A stretch of 64,000 nucleotides of DNA from contig CAWDNS010000001.1 of the NCBI GenBank assembly GCA_963803775.1, forward strand, positions 682,001 to 746,000. Reading direction: 5' to 3'. Of this stretch, positions 35,106 to 43,560 are shown one piece after another. Both the position numbers and the translations under genes were made by a program. The notes beneath the pieces were generated by a model. That model was not told where the DNA came from, did not search any database, and worked only from the letters and a program-made list of their open reading frames with translations. Each line of letters opens with the position of its first letter. Position 1 is the first letter of the stretch. Source of the DNA: JABCZH01 sp963803775 (lineage in GTDB: Bacteria > Acidobacteriota > Terriglobia > Terriglobales > Acidobacteriaceae).

Positions 35106-35909
35106 CTACTGCAAGGCTGCTTCCTTCTTCAGCCAACCGTCGTAATCTTCCTGCGACAGGACAGACAAATATGCCTTCATGTTGTAATGCCCAAGTCCGC
35201 AGAGCTGTGTGCACACAATCTCGTAACGACCGATCTTGGTGGCCGTGAAGTGCAACGAAAGATCCAGACCCGGAACGAAATCCTGTTGCACCCGCAATTC
35301 GGGCACGAAGAATGAATGGCCAACATCTTTGGAGTGCATCAGTAAATGAATCTCCCGGTTCACGGGGACAGCCATTTCGGCGGTCACGATGTCGTCCTTC
35401 GCGTCGGCGTCGTGGTCGGTATCAATGCCGAAAAAGTTCTGGTTGGCTTCGCTGAGCATCTCCGGGTGAATAGGACCGAAAGTTCCGTCTGGGCCGGGGT
35501 AACGGAAATAAAAGGCAAATTGTCCAGCCTGGACCTGGACGGGGAGGGCATTCGCGGCGGGGGGTTGGAAATAAACGTTGGCCCAAGCCTTGACTCCGAA
35601 GACACCCAGCGCCAGAACCTCGGTTCCCACCAGAAGAAACGCACCCCAGACCATGGCCTTCGCCCCGCCGGGGAAATTCTTCACTTTGTCGCCGGGCTTG
35701 GAGTTGGAGAATCGCCAGATGAACAACGCCAGGATGATCTGCGAGGCCAGGAACGAGATTCCTGCCTCCGCCATGGTCTCCGACATCTGGTCGTCAATCG
35801 GCTGGCCGTGAGTGGAGATATCCGGCGCCATCCACCAGGTATGCCGCAGGATTGGAATCGCCGAAACGATCGCAATCACGATAATAGTAACGGCAACGAA
35901 TCTTCCCAT
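35106..35909 (-). CDS. ctaC: cytochrome c oxidase subunit II
   Basis: A 267-residue periplasm-facing subunit with two N-terminal helices and a cupredoxin-like CuA domain. CuA ligands are His198 (VGHSFFVPELRV), Cys233 and Cys237 (CTQLC), His241 and Met244 (GHYNMKA). No CxxCH heme is fused, so cytochrome c must be supplied by another protein, consistent with the small cytochromes nearby. The usual CuA Glu is Gln235 here, but that residue binds by its backbone in known structures. First gene of the oxidase set. Confidence 0.92.
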   Translation of the reverse strand: MGRFVAVTIIVIAIVSAIPILRHTWWMAPDISTHGQPIDDQMSETMAEAGISFLASQIILALFIWRFSNSKPGDKVKNFPGGAKAMVWGAFLLVGTEVLALGVFGVKAWANVYFQPPAANALPVQVQAGQFAFYFRYPGPDGTFGPIHPEMLSEANQNFFGIDTDHDADAKDDIVTAEMAVPVNREIHLLMHSKDVGHSFFVPELRVQQDFVPGLDLSLHFTATKIGRYEIVCTQLCGLGHYNMKAYLSVLSQEDYDGWLKKEAALQ

Positions 35910-35941
35910 GTTGCCCTCGTCTTCTGATGACTACCCGTTTG

Positions 35942-36298
35942 TTACGCCGCTGCCGACGATCCTGCAAAGGACTCGATGGCACTGGCTTCGTCCTTCTGAA
36001 TATCGAAAACGGTGGACAGCCGGGTCATCTGGAGCAAGTCATAGACTCGCTTATTCAGATTGGCAAGTTTTAATTGCCCACCTAGCCCCCGGATGCTGGT
36101 GTGAGCCTTGACCAATTCTCCGACTCCAGAACTGTCGATGTAGTGGACTTCGCCCAAGTTCAGGATGATCGCCTTCCGGCCTTTTTCCGCGAGGTCCCGG
36201 ACAATCTCGCGAAGAATGACATTGCCTTCGCCAAGCGTAATTCTCCCGCGGATGTCGAGTACGATCACGTCGCCCACTAACCGCGCGGCAGTTTCCAT
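35942..36298 (-). CDS. STAS-domain protein (anti-sigma-factor antagonist-like), second half of a fused stress/STAS gene
   Basis: A STAS domain of about 118 residues (METAARLVGDVIVLDIRGRI ... LNLGEVHYIDSSGVGELVKAH ... GGQLKLANL). The DSSGVGEL motif holds the serine that SpoIIAA/RsbV-type antagonists use for phosphorylation. The same frame continues upstream without a stop through KEGRSLIVVRTE...MRGHTPVK, which is the end of the stress domain encoded at 36411-36806. The intact gene therefore probably encoded one fusion protein of about 287 residues. The start given (36298) is the STAS-only option; 36322 is also possible. Confidence 0.7.
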   Translation of the reverse strand: METAARLVGDVIVLDIRGRITLGEGNVILREIVRDLAEKGRKAIILNLGEVHYIDSSGVGELVKAHTSIRGLGGQLKLANLNKRVYDLLQMTRLSTVFDIQKDEASAIESFAGSSAAA

Positions 36299-36410
36299 CT
36301 TGACGGGTGTATGTCCTCGCATTCCGAGTCCCCGCCGGTCAAGAACTTCGCATGCTGCAGTTGCCAGCGGCTGCGATTCTGTCCGTACCACGATCAATGA
36401 ACGTCCCTCT

Positions 36411-36806
36411 TTATAATACCTCGCGAAAAAAAGCCACGTCCTCGGAAGCTTTTTCAGCGCTTGTGGGCTGAGGCGCGCTTGCGTCGTGCGCTGCCGCCGA
36501 GCCAACAGATGCACCCGCTCCTGCGCCGGCAAGGCCGAGCAACGCGGCAGCTCCGAACCCCAGCGCGAATACGGTTCCAACCCCGGGAAGCAGGAGCGCG
36601 GCTGTCACCACTCCAGTTGTCATCCCGGCAGCTCCCCCAACGAAGCCTCCTACGTACGCGCCGAACTCCTTTCCGATGGTTTTCGCCTCGTTTTCAGACC
36701 GGGTCAGAAACACCATTGCTTCTTCCGGCACACCCCGCTCGCGTAGCTCCTTGACTGCTTCCTCCGCGTGATCGCGGTGAGTAAATACTCCTATTGCAGT
36801 TTCCAT
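36411..36806 (-). pseudogene. general-stress (YflT-like) domain, first half of a fused gene broken by frameshift
   Basis: The frame encodes a domain like the heat-induced YflT/general stress domain (METAIGVFTHRDHAEEAVKEL, with a Gly/Ala-rich hydrophobic stretch GAYVGGFVGGAAGMTTGVVTAA) and stops after VAFFREVL. Reading one base shorter at GAGG (about 36426) gives REYYKEGRSLIVV and joins the STAS frame. The total 35942-36806 length is 3n+1, so one extra base explains the break. Confidence 0.6.
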
Positions 36807-36926
36807 ATGCCCTCCTGTAGCCAGCGCTGATTGGGGCTCGGTCTACTGTGTGTCGACCGCTTCCAAACTGGGCTCGCCCTCGCTGGTCTGGCACAAAACT
36901 CTGTACCGAGAGTTTGTGCTTGTCAA

Positions 36927-36957
36927 GCTAAAACCCGCGCGGACAGCGGGTTTTAGC
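36927..36957 (-). terminator. terminator of the porin/cytochrome/cupredoxin run
   Basis: GCTAAAACCCGC (36927-36938) and GCGGGTTTTAGC (36946-36957) form a perfect 12-bp stem with a 7-base loop, 60 bases after the stop of the minus-strand cupredoxin-like gene. The T run is inside the stem rather than after it. Confidence 0.6.
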
Positions 36958-37016
36958 CTCTGACTCGGGTTAAGAGCCCTGTAATCCTTAATTTCCAAGC
37001 GGGAAAATTCAGATCT

Positions 37017-37763
37017 TCACTTACCTTTGAAAGTGAAATCGGCTTTTGCCGGACTTCCGGCAGCCACCGTCACCTTCGCCGTCTGAGTTCCCAGGTCTTC
37101 TTGCCAGGCGGTGACCGTGTAGCTGCCCGCAGGCACGTGCTGGATTGTGTACGAACCCTTGTTGTCGGTGGTCGCGTATGGACCCTTTACCACCACAAAC
37201 CAGCCGTGCATCCAGGGATGGATGTTGCACTTTACAGGAATGGCCACTTCCTCGTTCTTCCAACTGGTCTCAATCGGGGGTGCTCCCGGCGGTTGCGATT
37301 TGTTCCAGCCGATATTGCCCGCAGTCGGGCTCGGCAAGGGGTGGATGTTGTGGGTAGTCTGGTCGGCGGTAGTCACCTTAAACTTCTGATCTACGTCGAG
37401 CGCCAGCACATGAGGCGTGTACATGCAACCTTTTTGATCGAATGTCGGTTCAGGTGTGGTAGGGACTTCATTGCCTGTCAGGCCTTGCGAAATATATAGA
37501 ACAACGTTTTCCAAACCGTCGCCCTGCCCGACCACCACATTTTCCATCTGCGCCGGGCTGCTTTCGTGCGCCTTGCTGCATACCGGGTCCTTCGACATAT
37601 CAATGCCCTTCATGTGCGGAGCCGTGCCGCTCAGCTTGACCGTCCCGGTGATTGAGCCTTCACCGGCGGCGTTCACCTTCTGACTCAAAATCACAGCTCC
37701 CACACCAACCAATACTAGCGCCGGTAGTACTGCAGCAAGCTTACGTCCATACTGACTTTTCAT
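37017..37763 (-). CDS. exported cupredoxin-like protein (paralogue of 26849)
   Basis: A 248-residue periplasmic protein. Signal peptide about residues 1-32. The possible type 1 copper ligands are His138 and His141 (THNIH), Cys179, His182 and Met185 (KCNIHPWM), matching the spacing in the paralogue at 26849. A carboxypeptidase-regulatory-like beta segment (NKGSYTIQHVPAGSYTVTAWQED) ends the protein. It is the third gene after the porin-type heme protein and the diheme cytochrome c, all on the minus strand, so a role in periplasmic electron transfer is likely. Confidence 0.7.
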   Translation of the reverse strand: MKSQYGRKLAAVLPALVLVGVGAVILSQKVNAAGEGSITGTVKLSGTAPHMKGIDMSKDPVCSKAHESSPAQMENVVVGQGDGLENVVLYISQGLTGNEVPTTPEPTFDQKGCMYTPHVLALDVDQKFKVTTADQTTHNIHPLPSPTAGNIGWNKSQPPGAPPIETSWKNEEVAIPVKCNIHPWMHGWFVVVKGPYATTDNKGSYTIQHVPAGSYTVTAWQEDLGTQTAKVTVAAGSPAKADFTFKGK

Positions 37764-37790
37764 GAGCAGTCTCCTAGTGAAGTTCCGGGA

Positions 37791-38660
37791 TTACTGTGCC
37801 GGAGCATTGGGATTCACGGGCTTCAATCCCAATTGCTTGGCAATCTGCCTTTCTTTCATGTTGAAAGTGTTGTGAGGCTGCAAGGTACGCAGATAGAAAA
37901 CCAAGTCCCAAGCCTCATCGGGCTTAATGTTGTCGGAAAACGACGGCATGGGTGTCCCGTCCAAACCGGTCATGAAGATCCGATAAATATCCTGGTCGGA
38001 GGAACCACACTTGGGTCGCGATCCGTCGGTGAAGTTATAGGGCAGAATGGGACGGTTCAAGTCGTCGGTGAGAGTGGAAGCGGATGGACCGTTGGCCATG
38101 CCTTCGACGCCGTGGCATTTCCAGCACTGTACGCGTGCGAAGACGTCCTGCCCAGCCTTGACGCGCTCGGGCGTAACTTCGGGTTCTGCGGGAATCTCGA
38201 TGGGCGCTCCCGGCTTTTCCTTCTGAAAGCGCGGAGAGAAATGCTTGACCCATGCCACCAAGTCAACTCGTTCCTGTTTGGTAAGCGTATTCCAAATCGG
38301 CATATTGGAGCGATCCAAGCCGCGACCAATGGTGTCGTACAAATCCTGATCGGTCGGCAGGGTTCCGGTGGGCGTGGATCGACACTTGAAGATGCCCAGT
38401 GTGAAGTCGCGGGGTTTGGGATCAAGCCAAGGAGCATTTTCCCCGTTCCCGTCTCCCAAATCGCCATGGCAGCCCACACAGTACCGGCGATAGTCCGCCG
38501 CGGCGTTCTGAGCATGCCCGGTCAGCTTACCCACATGACTGTCGGTATTGAGCCGACCGTTTTCTTCGTAACTGGTGATCTGGGCCTGCGACGTAGCTGC
38601 CAGTAGCAGCGCAGCAAGGACTCCGACCAACCACGACCACGTAAGTAGTTTCGTAGGCAT
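37791..38660 (-). CDS. periplasmic diheme cytochrome c
   Basis: A 289-residue exported protein with two c-type heme motifs, CVGCH (Cys61, Cys64, His65) and CWKCH (Cys179, Cys182, His183), each followed by a typical cytochrome c domain with a likely Met axial ligand. Signal peptide about residues 1-27. A Pro-rich linker (KEKPGAPIEIPAEPEVTPER, residues 147-166) joins the domains. Located between the barrel-type heme protein (15 bases upstream) and the cupredoxin-like gene, so it probably accepts electrons from, or gives them to, the outer-membrane protein. Confidence 0.85.
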   Translation of the reverse strand: MPTKLLTWSWLVGVLAALLLAATSQAQITSYEENGRLNTDSHVGKLTGHAQNAAADYRRYCVGCHGDLGDGNGENAPWLDPKPRDFTLGIFKCRSTPTGTLPTDQDLYDTIGRGLDRSNMPIWNTLTKQERVDLVAWVKHFSPRFQKEKPGAPIEIPAEPEVTPERVKAGQDVFARVQCWKCHGVEGMANGPSASTLTDDLNRPILPYNFTDGSRPKCGSSDQDIYRIFMTGLDGTPMPSFSDNIKPDEAWDLVFYLRTLQPHNTFNMKERQIAKQLGLKPVNPNAPAQ

Positions 38661-38675
38661 CGCTGATTCCCTCTC

Positions 38676-40070
38676 CTAGAAGTCGAAGTCAAAGCCGAGT
38701 AGCAATTCGCTGCTGTTCACGTTTTCGCCAGGTAATGGACCCGTCCCGTCCTGGTGCATCCAGTTGTATTCGTTGTGCCAGGCGAAGCCAGCCCGGCTGG
38801 TCATAATCGGGTAGTAGCGGTAGCCGATGGTGTAGCTGCTGATATTTCCCAGATTGCCCGCATTGGTTGTGTTTGCCTGTTGCGACATACGCTCCAGTTC
38901 GTAGCGCCCAATGAAAATCAGCTGCGGGTTGTACACGTAGTGGGCTTCGAAGGTGGCTCCGTTCCAACTGGGTGCCCGCGCCGTGGCCGGAAGCACCGTT
39001 CCCGGCGTATTGTTCGGAAGGTCGTTAAATGGGGTTCCGTTGTTGGGGTCGGACGCATTACCAAAACCCTGCCCGAACCATACGTTATCCGATCCATGCT
39101 GAGTCACGACCGTGAGGTCGAAGTGGGAACCGAAGTAGAATTGTCCGACGAAACCTTCACGACTGAATGATTTGTTGCCGATTCCAGAACCGGCAATAGG
39201 GATTCCGCCAGAAGTTCGATAGGTGGTTGCAGCATCGCCGACCATGGCGTAGAACCCGACGCGCTGCACCCCCAGCTTCCCGGTGTCAAAAGCCTGACTG
39301 CCGGTAAAGAATCCGGTGTAGGAGTTGGCTCCGGTGATCAGATTGGTGTTCCCGTCACTTGAACTGATAAGAGCGGCGGAAAGGCGTGTCCGGTCATCCG
39401 CCGAGTGCCCCAGCCACTCGAGGCCGAGCTGGTTGTCGCCGATCTGACCGAAAATATTGCCATCGCCAACCGGGATGAAGTGATACGTCTGGTAAATGCC
39501 CCCGTTCCCGGTCAGCGTCAAAATGCGCTTTTCAGAAAGTAGGTTGTCGAGTTCGAATTTACCCAACTTCACATTGAGCCAAGAGCTGCCCCAGATGTTA
39601 TCGAGGCGCGTCATGACGGTCTCGAAGTGAAAGGTTCCCGTGCTATCGGATGAGGGAAGCAGGTAAAACGATATGTTCTTTTCCAGAGTTCCACCGGTGT
39701 GGAAGTCGAGCCCACTCAGGTCGAAGCCCGAGCTTTCGATCCTAGCCTCGCCGTTGTTCATCCCGGCGCCTACGTCGACCGCCACCCGGCCCGTGCTTAC
39801 CCGGTGCCATATCGGCGTCATGCGGAAGGTCACCGGCCAATAGGACGGGTTTTGCCAGATCGGGGCATCCCGATCATTCATCAACTGATAGCCATTGTCT
39901 TTGAACTTCTGGCCAAAATAGTTGAGCATCGGCCAAGCTTCGTGACAGGCCGAGCAGCGCAAGCCATATTTGCGGGCGAAGGCAGGTATAGCATTCGCCT
40001 GCGGTAAGGCACCCAGTAAGAAAAACACAAACAGCAACCACCCGGAAAAATGACTCCGGCGAGAGCTCAT
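38676..40070 (-). CDS. outer-membrane beta-barrel with N-terminal heme c motif (Cyc2-like porin-cytochrome)
   Basis: A 464-residue exported protein. After a signal peptide (about residues 1-27) the mature N-terminus is IPAFARKYGLRCSACHEAWP with one CxxCH (Cys39, Cys42, His43) followed by FGQKFKDNGYQL. The remaining 400 residues are alternating, aromatic-rich beta strands ending in Phe, as in outer-membrane barrels. Monoheme-plus-barrel is the layout of Cyc2 iron-oxidizing proteins and of related porin-cytochromes with unknown roles. First gene of a run with a diheme cytochrome c and a cupredoxin-like protein. A perfect-match -35 box and palindrome lie upstream. Iron oxidation is only a hypothesis. 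Confidence 0.75.
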   Translation of the reverse strand: MSSRRSHFSGWLLFVFFLLGALPQANAIPAFARKYGLRCSACHEAWPMLNYFGQKFKDNGYQLMNDRDAPIWQNPSYWPVTFRMTPIWHRVSTGRVAVDVGAGMNNGEARIESSGFDLSGLDFHTGGTLEKNISFYLLPSSDSTGTFHFETVMTRLDNIWGSSWLNVKLGKFELDNLLSEKRILTLTGNGGIYQTYHFIPVGDGNIFGQIGDNQLGLEWLGHSADDRTRLSAALISSSDGNTNLITGANSYTGFFTGSQAFDTGKLGVQRVGFYAMVGDAATTYRTSGGIPIAGSGIGNKSFSREGFVGQFYFGSHFDLTVVTQHGSDNVWFGQGFGNASDPNNGTPFNDLPNNTPGTVLPATARAPSWNGATFEAHYVYNPQLIFIGRYELERMSQQANTTNAGNLGNISSYTIGYRYYPIMTSRAGFAWHNEYNWMHQDGTGPLPGENVNSSELLLGFDFDF

Positions 40071-40233
40071 TGAGTCCTCCTGGCACTGAATCGAGGGCCA
40101 AAAACTTGCCCGTCCAACATGAATTGCGAACCGCTACAGCGAAACGGCGTCAACAACAACCCAAGCAGACCTCACAAATATGACCCAGAGACAGGGAGCC
40201 GATATCACAAACGGCATCGAACCTCCCCAATGC

Positions 40234-40253
40234 AAGTGCGCATGTACGCACTT
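40234..40253. promoter_or_regulatory. 20-bp palindrome overlapping promoter (candidate TetR operator)
   Basis: AAGTGCG (40234-40240) and CGCACTT (40247-40253) form a perfect inverted repeat with a 6-base spacer. It covers the edge of the -10 box and the likely transcription start of the minus-strand promoter at 40252-40281. The TetR gene lies just beyond. Typical repressor geometry; the pairing with this TetR is inferred. Confidence 0.55.
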
Positions 40254-40281
40254 ACTATCACCGCAAAGAGATGTGTGTCAA
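40252..40281 (-). promoter_or_regulatory. sigma70-type promoter of the porin-cytochrome operon
   Basis: On the minus strand TTGACA (40276-40281) and TAGTAA (40252-40257) are 18 bases apart, about 180 bases before the start codon at 40070. The leader between holds no other gene. Confidence 0.55.
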
Positions 40282-40321
40282 GAAGAAATAAATTCTACGA
40301 ATGAGACAAATCAAAAAACTT

Positions 40322-41008
40322 TCATAGGTTCATGTTCAGCGAAAGGCCGCGAACCAGCATGGCCGCGAGAATAGCGGCCATATTGCGTGCCTGGGATCGG
40401 TCCTGCCCGAGCACCACGGGACGCATGAAGCCAAACACAAAACCGAACACTCCTACGGACCGGGCCAGGACCTCAAGCTCCTCCTGAGGAAGGGAGACGC
40501 ACTGCCGATGGTGCTTGAGGCGTTCCATCACGGCATGGGTGCGGGGTGAGAGGATGGCCCGGCTAATCACACCGCCGAGCGACGGATCCACCAACCCTCG
40601 CGAGATAAATACGCGAAGAAAATCACGGTTCTTCCACAAGTATTCGATTTCCCAGTCGACCAGTTGAAGGAATTCTTCTTCCAGACCTACGGCTGAGAGT
40701 GGGCGTTGGCGCATTCCCATCAGTTCATCGGAAATGTGATATTCGACCAGGGCAGTGAGCAGGCCAGCTTTTCCTTTGAAGTAACGGTGGATCAGACCCT
40801 CGGCACAACCCGCTGCGGCGGCGATCTCGCGGGTCGTCGTGCGCTCGTATCCCTTGGTGGCAAACAAGCGTAAAGCAGCTTGCAGAAGTGCCTTTTGTTT
40901 GCCCGCACGGTCCCGCTTTCTATTCGGCAGGCTCAGAAGAGATATCCGGGCCGGAATCCGGGCTCCGGGCTTCAGCGCGCGACCGTTCGATTTCAGGGCA
41001 TCCAGCAT
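40322..41008 (-). CDS. TetR-family transcriptional regulator
   Basis: A 228-residue protein with an N-terminal TetR helix-turn-helix (KALLQAALRLFATKGYERTTTREIAAAAGCAEGLIHRYF) and a variable ligand-binding domain. It lies just upstream of the porin-cytochrome operon on the same strand, with a 20-bp palindrome over that operon's promoter between them, so it probably represses the operon; the ligand is unknown. The N-terminal 38 residues are basic and of uncertain reality. Confidence 0.85.
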   Translation of the reverse strand: MLDALKSNGRALKPGARIPARISLLSLPNRKRDRAGKQKALLQAALRLFATKGYERTTTREIAAAAGCAEGLIHRYFKGKAGLLTALVEYHISDELMGMRQRPLSAVGLEEEFLQLVDWEIEYLWKNRDFLRVFISRGLVDPSLGGVISRAILSPRTHAVMERLKHHRQCVSLPQEELEVLARSVGVFGFVFGFMRPVVLGQDRSQARNMAAILAAMLVRGLSLNMNL

Positions 41009-41273
41009 CTTAAATATTTTCTGCTCGCAAACAACGTTGACGCGTTCTTTAGATCATGTCAAGAGTCCGGCTACTCAATTTTGTAAAAAGATTGTCAAAT
41101 CCTGGCTTTGACCCAGAGGCCAAACATCTGGATCAGAGAGGGCGTTCGAATTTCTCCACAAGCTGCAGGCAATTACTACCGGAGCCTGCCTGGAACCGCA
41201 TCCTCCGGAGTTGACATGCGCGCTCGGCAAAGAGTATGAGAGCGTAAGCGTAGAAGATCAGTCATCGGAGCAC

Positions 41274-42203
41274 ATGAAGAAGATTTCCTTCCGCACCAAA
41301 AGCCTTCCTTCGCCGCACCCGGCGAATAGGCCCCCGCGGGCAATCCGCCCCGCCCGGCTTGCTCTGGCTGCGGCTGTGCTCCTTGCACTCCTGAACCAGG
41401 CCCCTTCTCTACAAGGCCGCGAACCGAAGAAGAAAAAAGCTGACTATGGAATCGGGCTCTCCACCGAGGTAAGCTCTCCCGAATACATGGTGGTGCAGGC
41501 CGTGGAAGCCGTAGTCAATGACGGAATCATCCAGGGCAGCAAGGAGTACAACAAGGACAAGTTCGTGGATAAGGCGTCTCCCGCGACCTCCTCTTCCTTG
41601 TTCGAAGAATGGAAAGGGCCGGGCAAAGCGTTCTACAAAGTGCGTACCGAGGTGCTGGCGCCGGTGAATTTCAAGGAAAGCAATGACCAAGGCACCTTGG
41701 CCGTACGCTACATCGTGCAGAGCAAAACTACACAGCAAACAATTTTGCGAATTGACGCAGTATTCGTGGAAGACTTCCGCCATATTGTGCACCCTTCAGA
41801 TGGGAGCGTCGAAAGCGCCGAGTATCGAGATATTCAGGACCGTGTGGATACCCTAGAAGCGGAGAAGAAGCAGGGCGCGGAAAACGACAGACATCGACAG
41901 GAAGAGCTTGCCAGGAAAGCCCTCGAACAAAAGAATGCCCAGGAGCAAGCGGCGGCGATGGCGACTTCAGCGAACACCCCCGAACAGCAGGTCGAGAACT
42001 TGCGCCGGCAGGTCGAACGAGTCGTTAAAGCTTCGGGTGCGCATTTGAAGTCTGCGCCTTTCCACTCGGCCACCAACCTGAAGACGCTCAATGCGGGATC
42101 TGAGGTTGTGATTCTGATTGCGACTCCCTACTGGTACGGCGTGGAAACCGAGGATGGCCAACATGGCTGGATTAACCAAGCACAGCTGGAGCCCGTGCCA
42201 TGA
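41274..42203 (+). CDS. secreted protein with C-terminal bacterial SH3-like domain
   Basis: A 309-residue protein. Hydrophobic signal/anchor about residues 26-41 (RLALAAAVLLALLNQAPSL), a central alpha-beta region (STEVSSPEYMVVQAVEAVVNDGIIQG), a charged coiled coil (about residues 200-265), and a C-terminal SH3-like segment ending LNAGSEVVILIATPYWYGVETEDGQHGWINQ, which in related proteins binds cell-wall material. GGAG precedes ATG 41274. Stop overlaps the next start (ATGA, 42200). Function unknown. Confidence 0.6.
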   Translation: MKKISFRTKSLPSPHPANRPPRAIRPARLALAAAVLLALLNQAPSLQGREPKKKKADYGIGLSTEVSSPEYMVVQAVEAVVNDGIIQGSKEYNKDKFVDKASPATSSSLFEEWKGPGKAFYKVRTEVLAPVNFKESNDQGTLAVRYIVQSKTTQQTILRIDAVFVEDFRHIVHPSDGSVESAEYRDIQDRVDTLEAEKKQGAENDRHRQEELARKALEQKNAQEQAAAMATSANTPEQQVENLRRQVERVVKASGAHLKSAPFHSATNLKTLNAGSEVVILIATPYWYGVETEDGQHGWINQAQLEPVP

Positions 42204-43486
42204 AGAGAGTTTGGTTTGGCACAGTCGCTGTGCTGTGGGCGTGCGTGATGCCGTTGGGTCGAGCACAGGGGCCTCCTGCTGAACGCACTTTTCCCCAGCC
42301 CCGGTCGGTGGTTGAAGCCGCGGTCCGACAGTTGCAAACCTCGACCGGCGGCCGTTTGCCGGTGCTCGATGGTTTCGCGGTGGTGGGCGAGCAACCCCTG
42401 GATCGTTTTCAAAAGGGCTATTATCAATGCACTGTTCAAGTAGCCTCGACCCCAACGGGTGGGTCGGTGGTGCGCGTCAGTGCCAAAATCACAGCCTGGT
42501 ACAACGCTCCCGCGGCAGCGAAATCCGGTTACCAAGTGCTGCCGTCGAATGGCCGGCTGGAATCTGATCTGCTCGATCGGCTGTCCGACACGCTCGAAGC
42601 GAAAGCGCCCTCCAGCGCCACGGCCTCGTCAGTCAAGAGCCAGCCGGCCGCATCGAAGAGCGAAGACGCTGCCGCTGCCAGTAGGTCGGCATCGGCACCC
42701 GACCTTCCCCCCGCCCCGTCCTTCAAAGGAAGTGCTTTCCCGCGGACAGACCAAAGCCCTACGCCACCTCCGAGGAGCAGCGTGGCCGACCGCCACACCG
42801 AAGATCTCGACAAGGAAGCCAGGAACCTGGAGGAAATTCTTCGCAACCAGTCGCATCCCACTAACCTGGCTGCGGTGCGGAAGTCTGGAACCCCAGTGCT
42901 GGTAAGCCCAAGCGAGGGAGCGAAGGTCTTATTCCTGGCCGATGCGGAAGATGAGTTCGAGATTCTCGACAGTAATGAAAGCTGGGTGCATTTGCGCATT
43001 TCCGGGCTTTCGCGTGCCTGGGTACGACGTTCTGCACTTGAGATGCCTGATGCTTCGGAGCCGGCGGACGCGCCGCGCGAAATGCCTCCCGCTCCGCCTG
43101 CGCCAGCAGCCGATAACAATAAAGCGCCGTTTCAGATTGAAAATGAACAAACCGCATCTTTCCCAGGAGATTGGGCACCGCTTCGCGGAAAAGTTGTGGT
43201 GATTGTTTCCATCCAAAAGGCTGCTGACAGTGCTGCGGACGCGGGTCCACAGGCCAGGCTGGCGTTCGTCAAAGGGCTGTTCCAGAAGGAATACGCTGAC
43301 CTCACCAAGTCCTCATCAACCGCGGCGGGGATTGTGCTGATTTTCGATTCCGCCGACGGGGGAATGGTGGCTGCGACCCTTCCAGTACTGCAGGAGTGGA
43401 AGGCCGGCACGCTATCCGACGAAGGGTTTTGGCGCCGATGTTATCTCGACCCACCCGAGATGTTCCGCAGCACCCGCGAACAATAG
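42200..43486 (+). CDS. secreted protein with SH3-like domain
   Basis: A 428-residue exported protein (signal peptide MKRVWFGTVAVLWACVMPLGRA). A first alpha-beta domain (RSVVEAAVRQLQTSTGGRLP ... VRVSAKITAWYN) is followed by a Ser/Ala/Pro-rich linker, an SH3-like segment (SGTPVLVSPSEGAKVLFLADAEDEFEILDSNESWVHLRISGLSRAWVRRSAL), another Pro-rich linker and a final alpha-beta region. It is co-translated with the preceding SH3 protein, so the two likely form one cell-envelope unit. Function unknown. Confidence 0.55.
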   Translation: MKRVWFGTVAVLWACVMPLGRAQGPPAERTFPQPRSVVEAAVRQLQTSTGGRLPVLDGFAVVGEQPLDRFQKGYYQCTVQVASTPTGGSVVRVSAKITAWYNAPAAAKSGYQVLPSNGRLESDLLDRLSDTLEAKAPSSATASSVKSQPAASKSEDAAAASRSASAPDLPPAPSFKGSAFPRTDQSPTPPPRSSVADRHTEDLDKEARNLEEILRNQSHPTNLAAVRKSGTPVLVSPSEGAKVLFLADAEDEFEILDSNESWVHLRISGLSRAWVRRSALEMPDASEPADAPREMPPAPPAPAADNNKAPFQIENEQTASFPGDWAPLRGKVVVIVSIQKAADSAADAGPQARLAFVKGLFQKEYADLTKSSSTAAGIVLIFDSADGGMVAATLPVLQEWKAGTLSDEGFWRRCYLDPPEMFRSTREQ

Positions 43487-43560
43487 CCCCGGGAGCCGGG
43501 ACCATTATCACCCGCATTTCACCACCAAGTTGTCAGGGCGTCCTATTCTTGTCCGTTCGT

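Noticed and set aside
34264..35214. 316-codon minus-strand frame overlapping ctaD
   Set aside because: A shifted frame of ctaD; histidine-rich and without domains.
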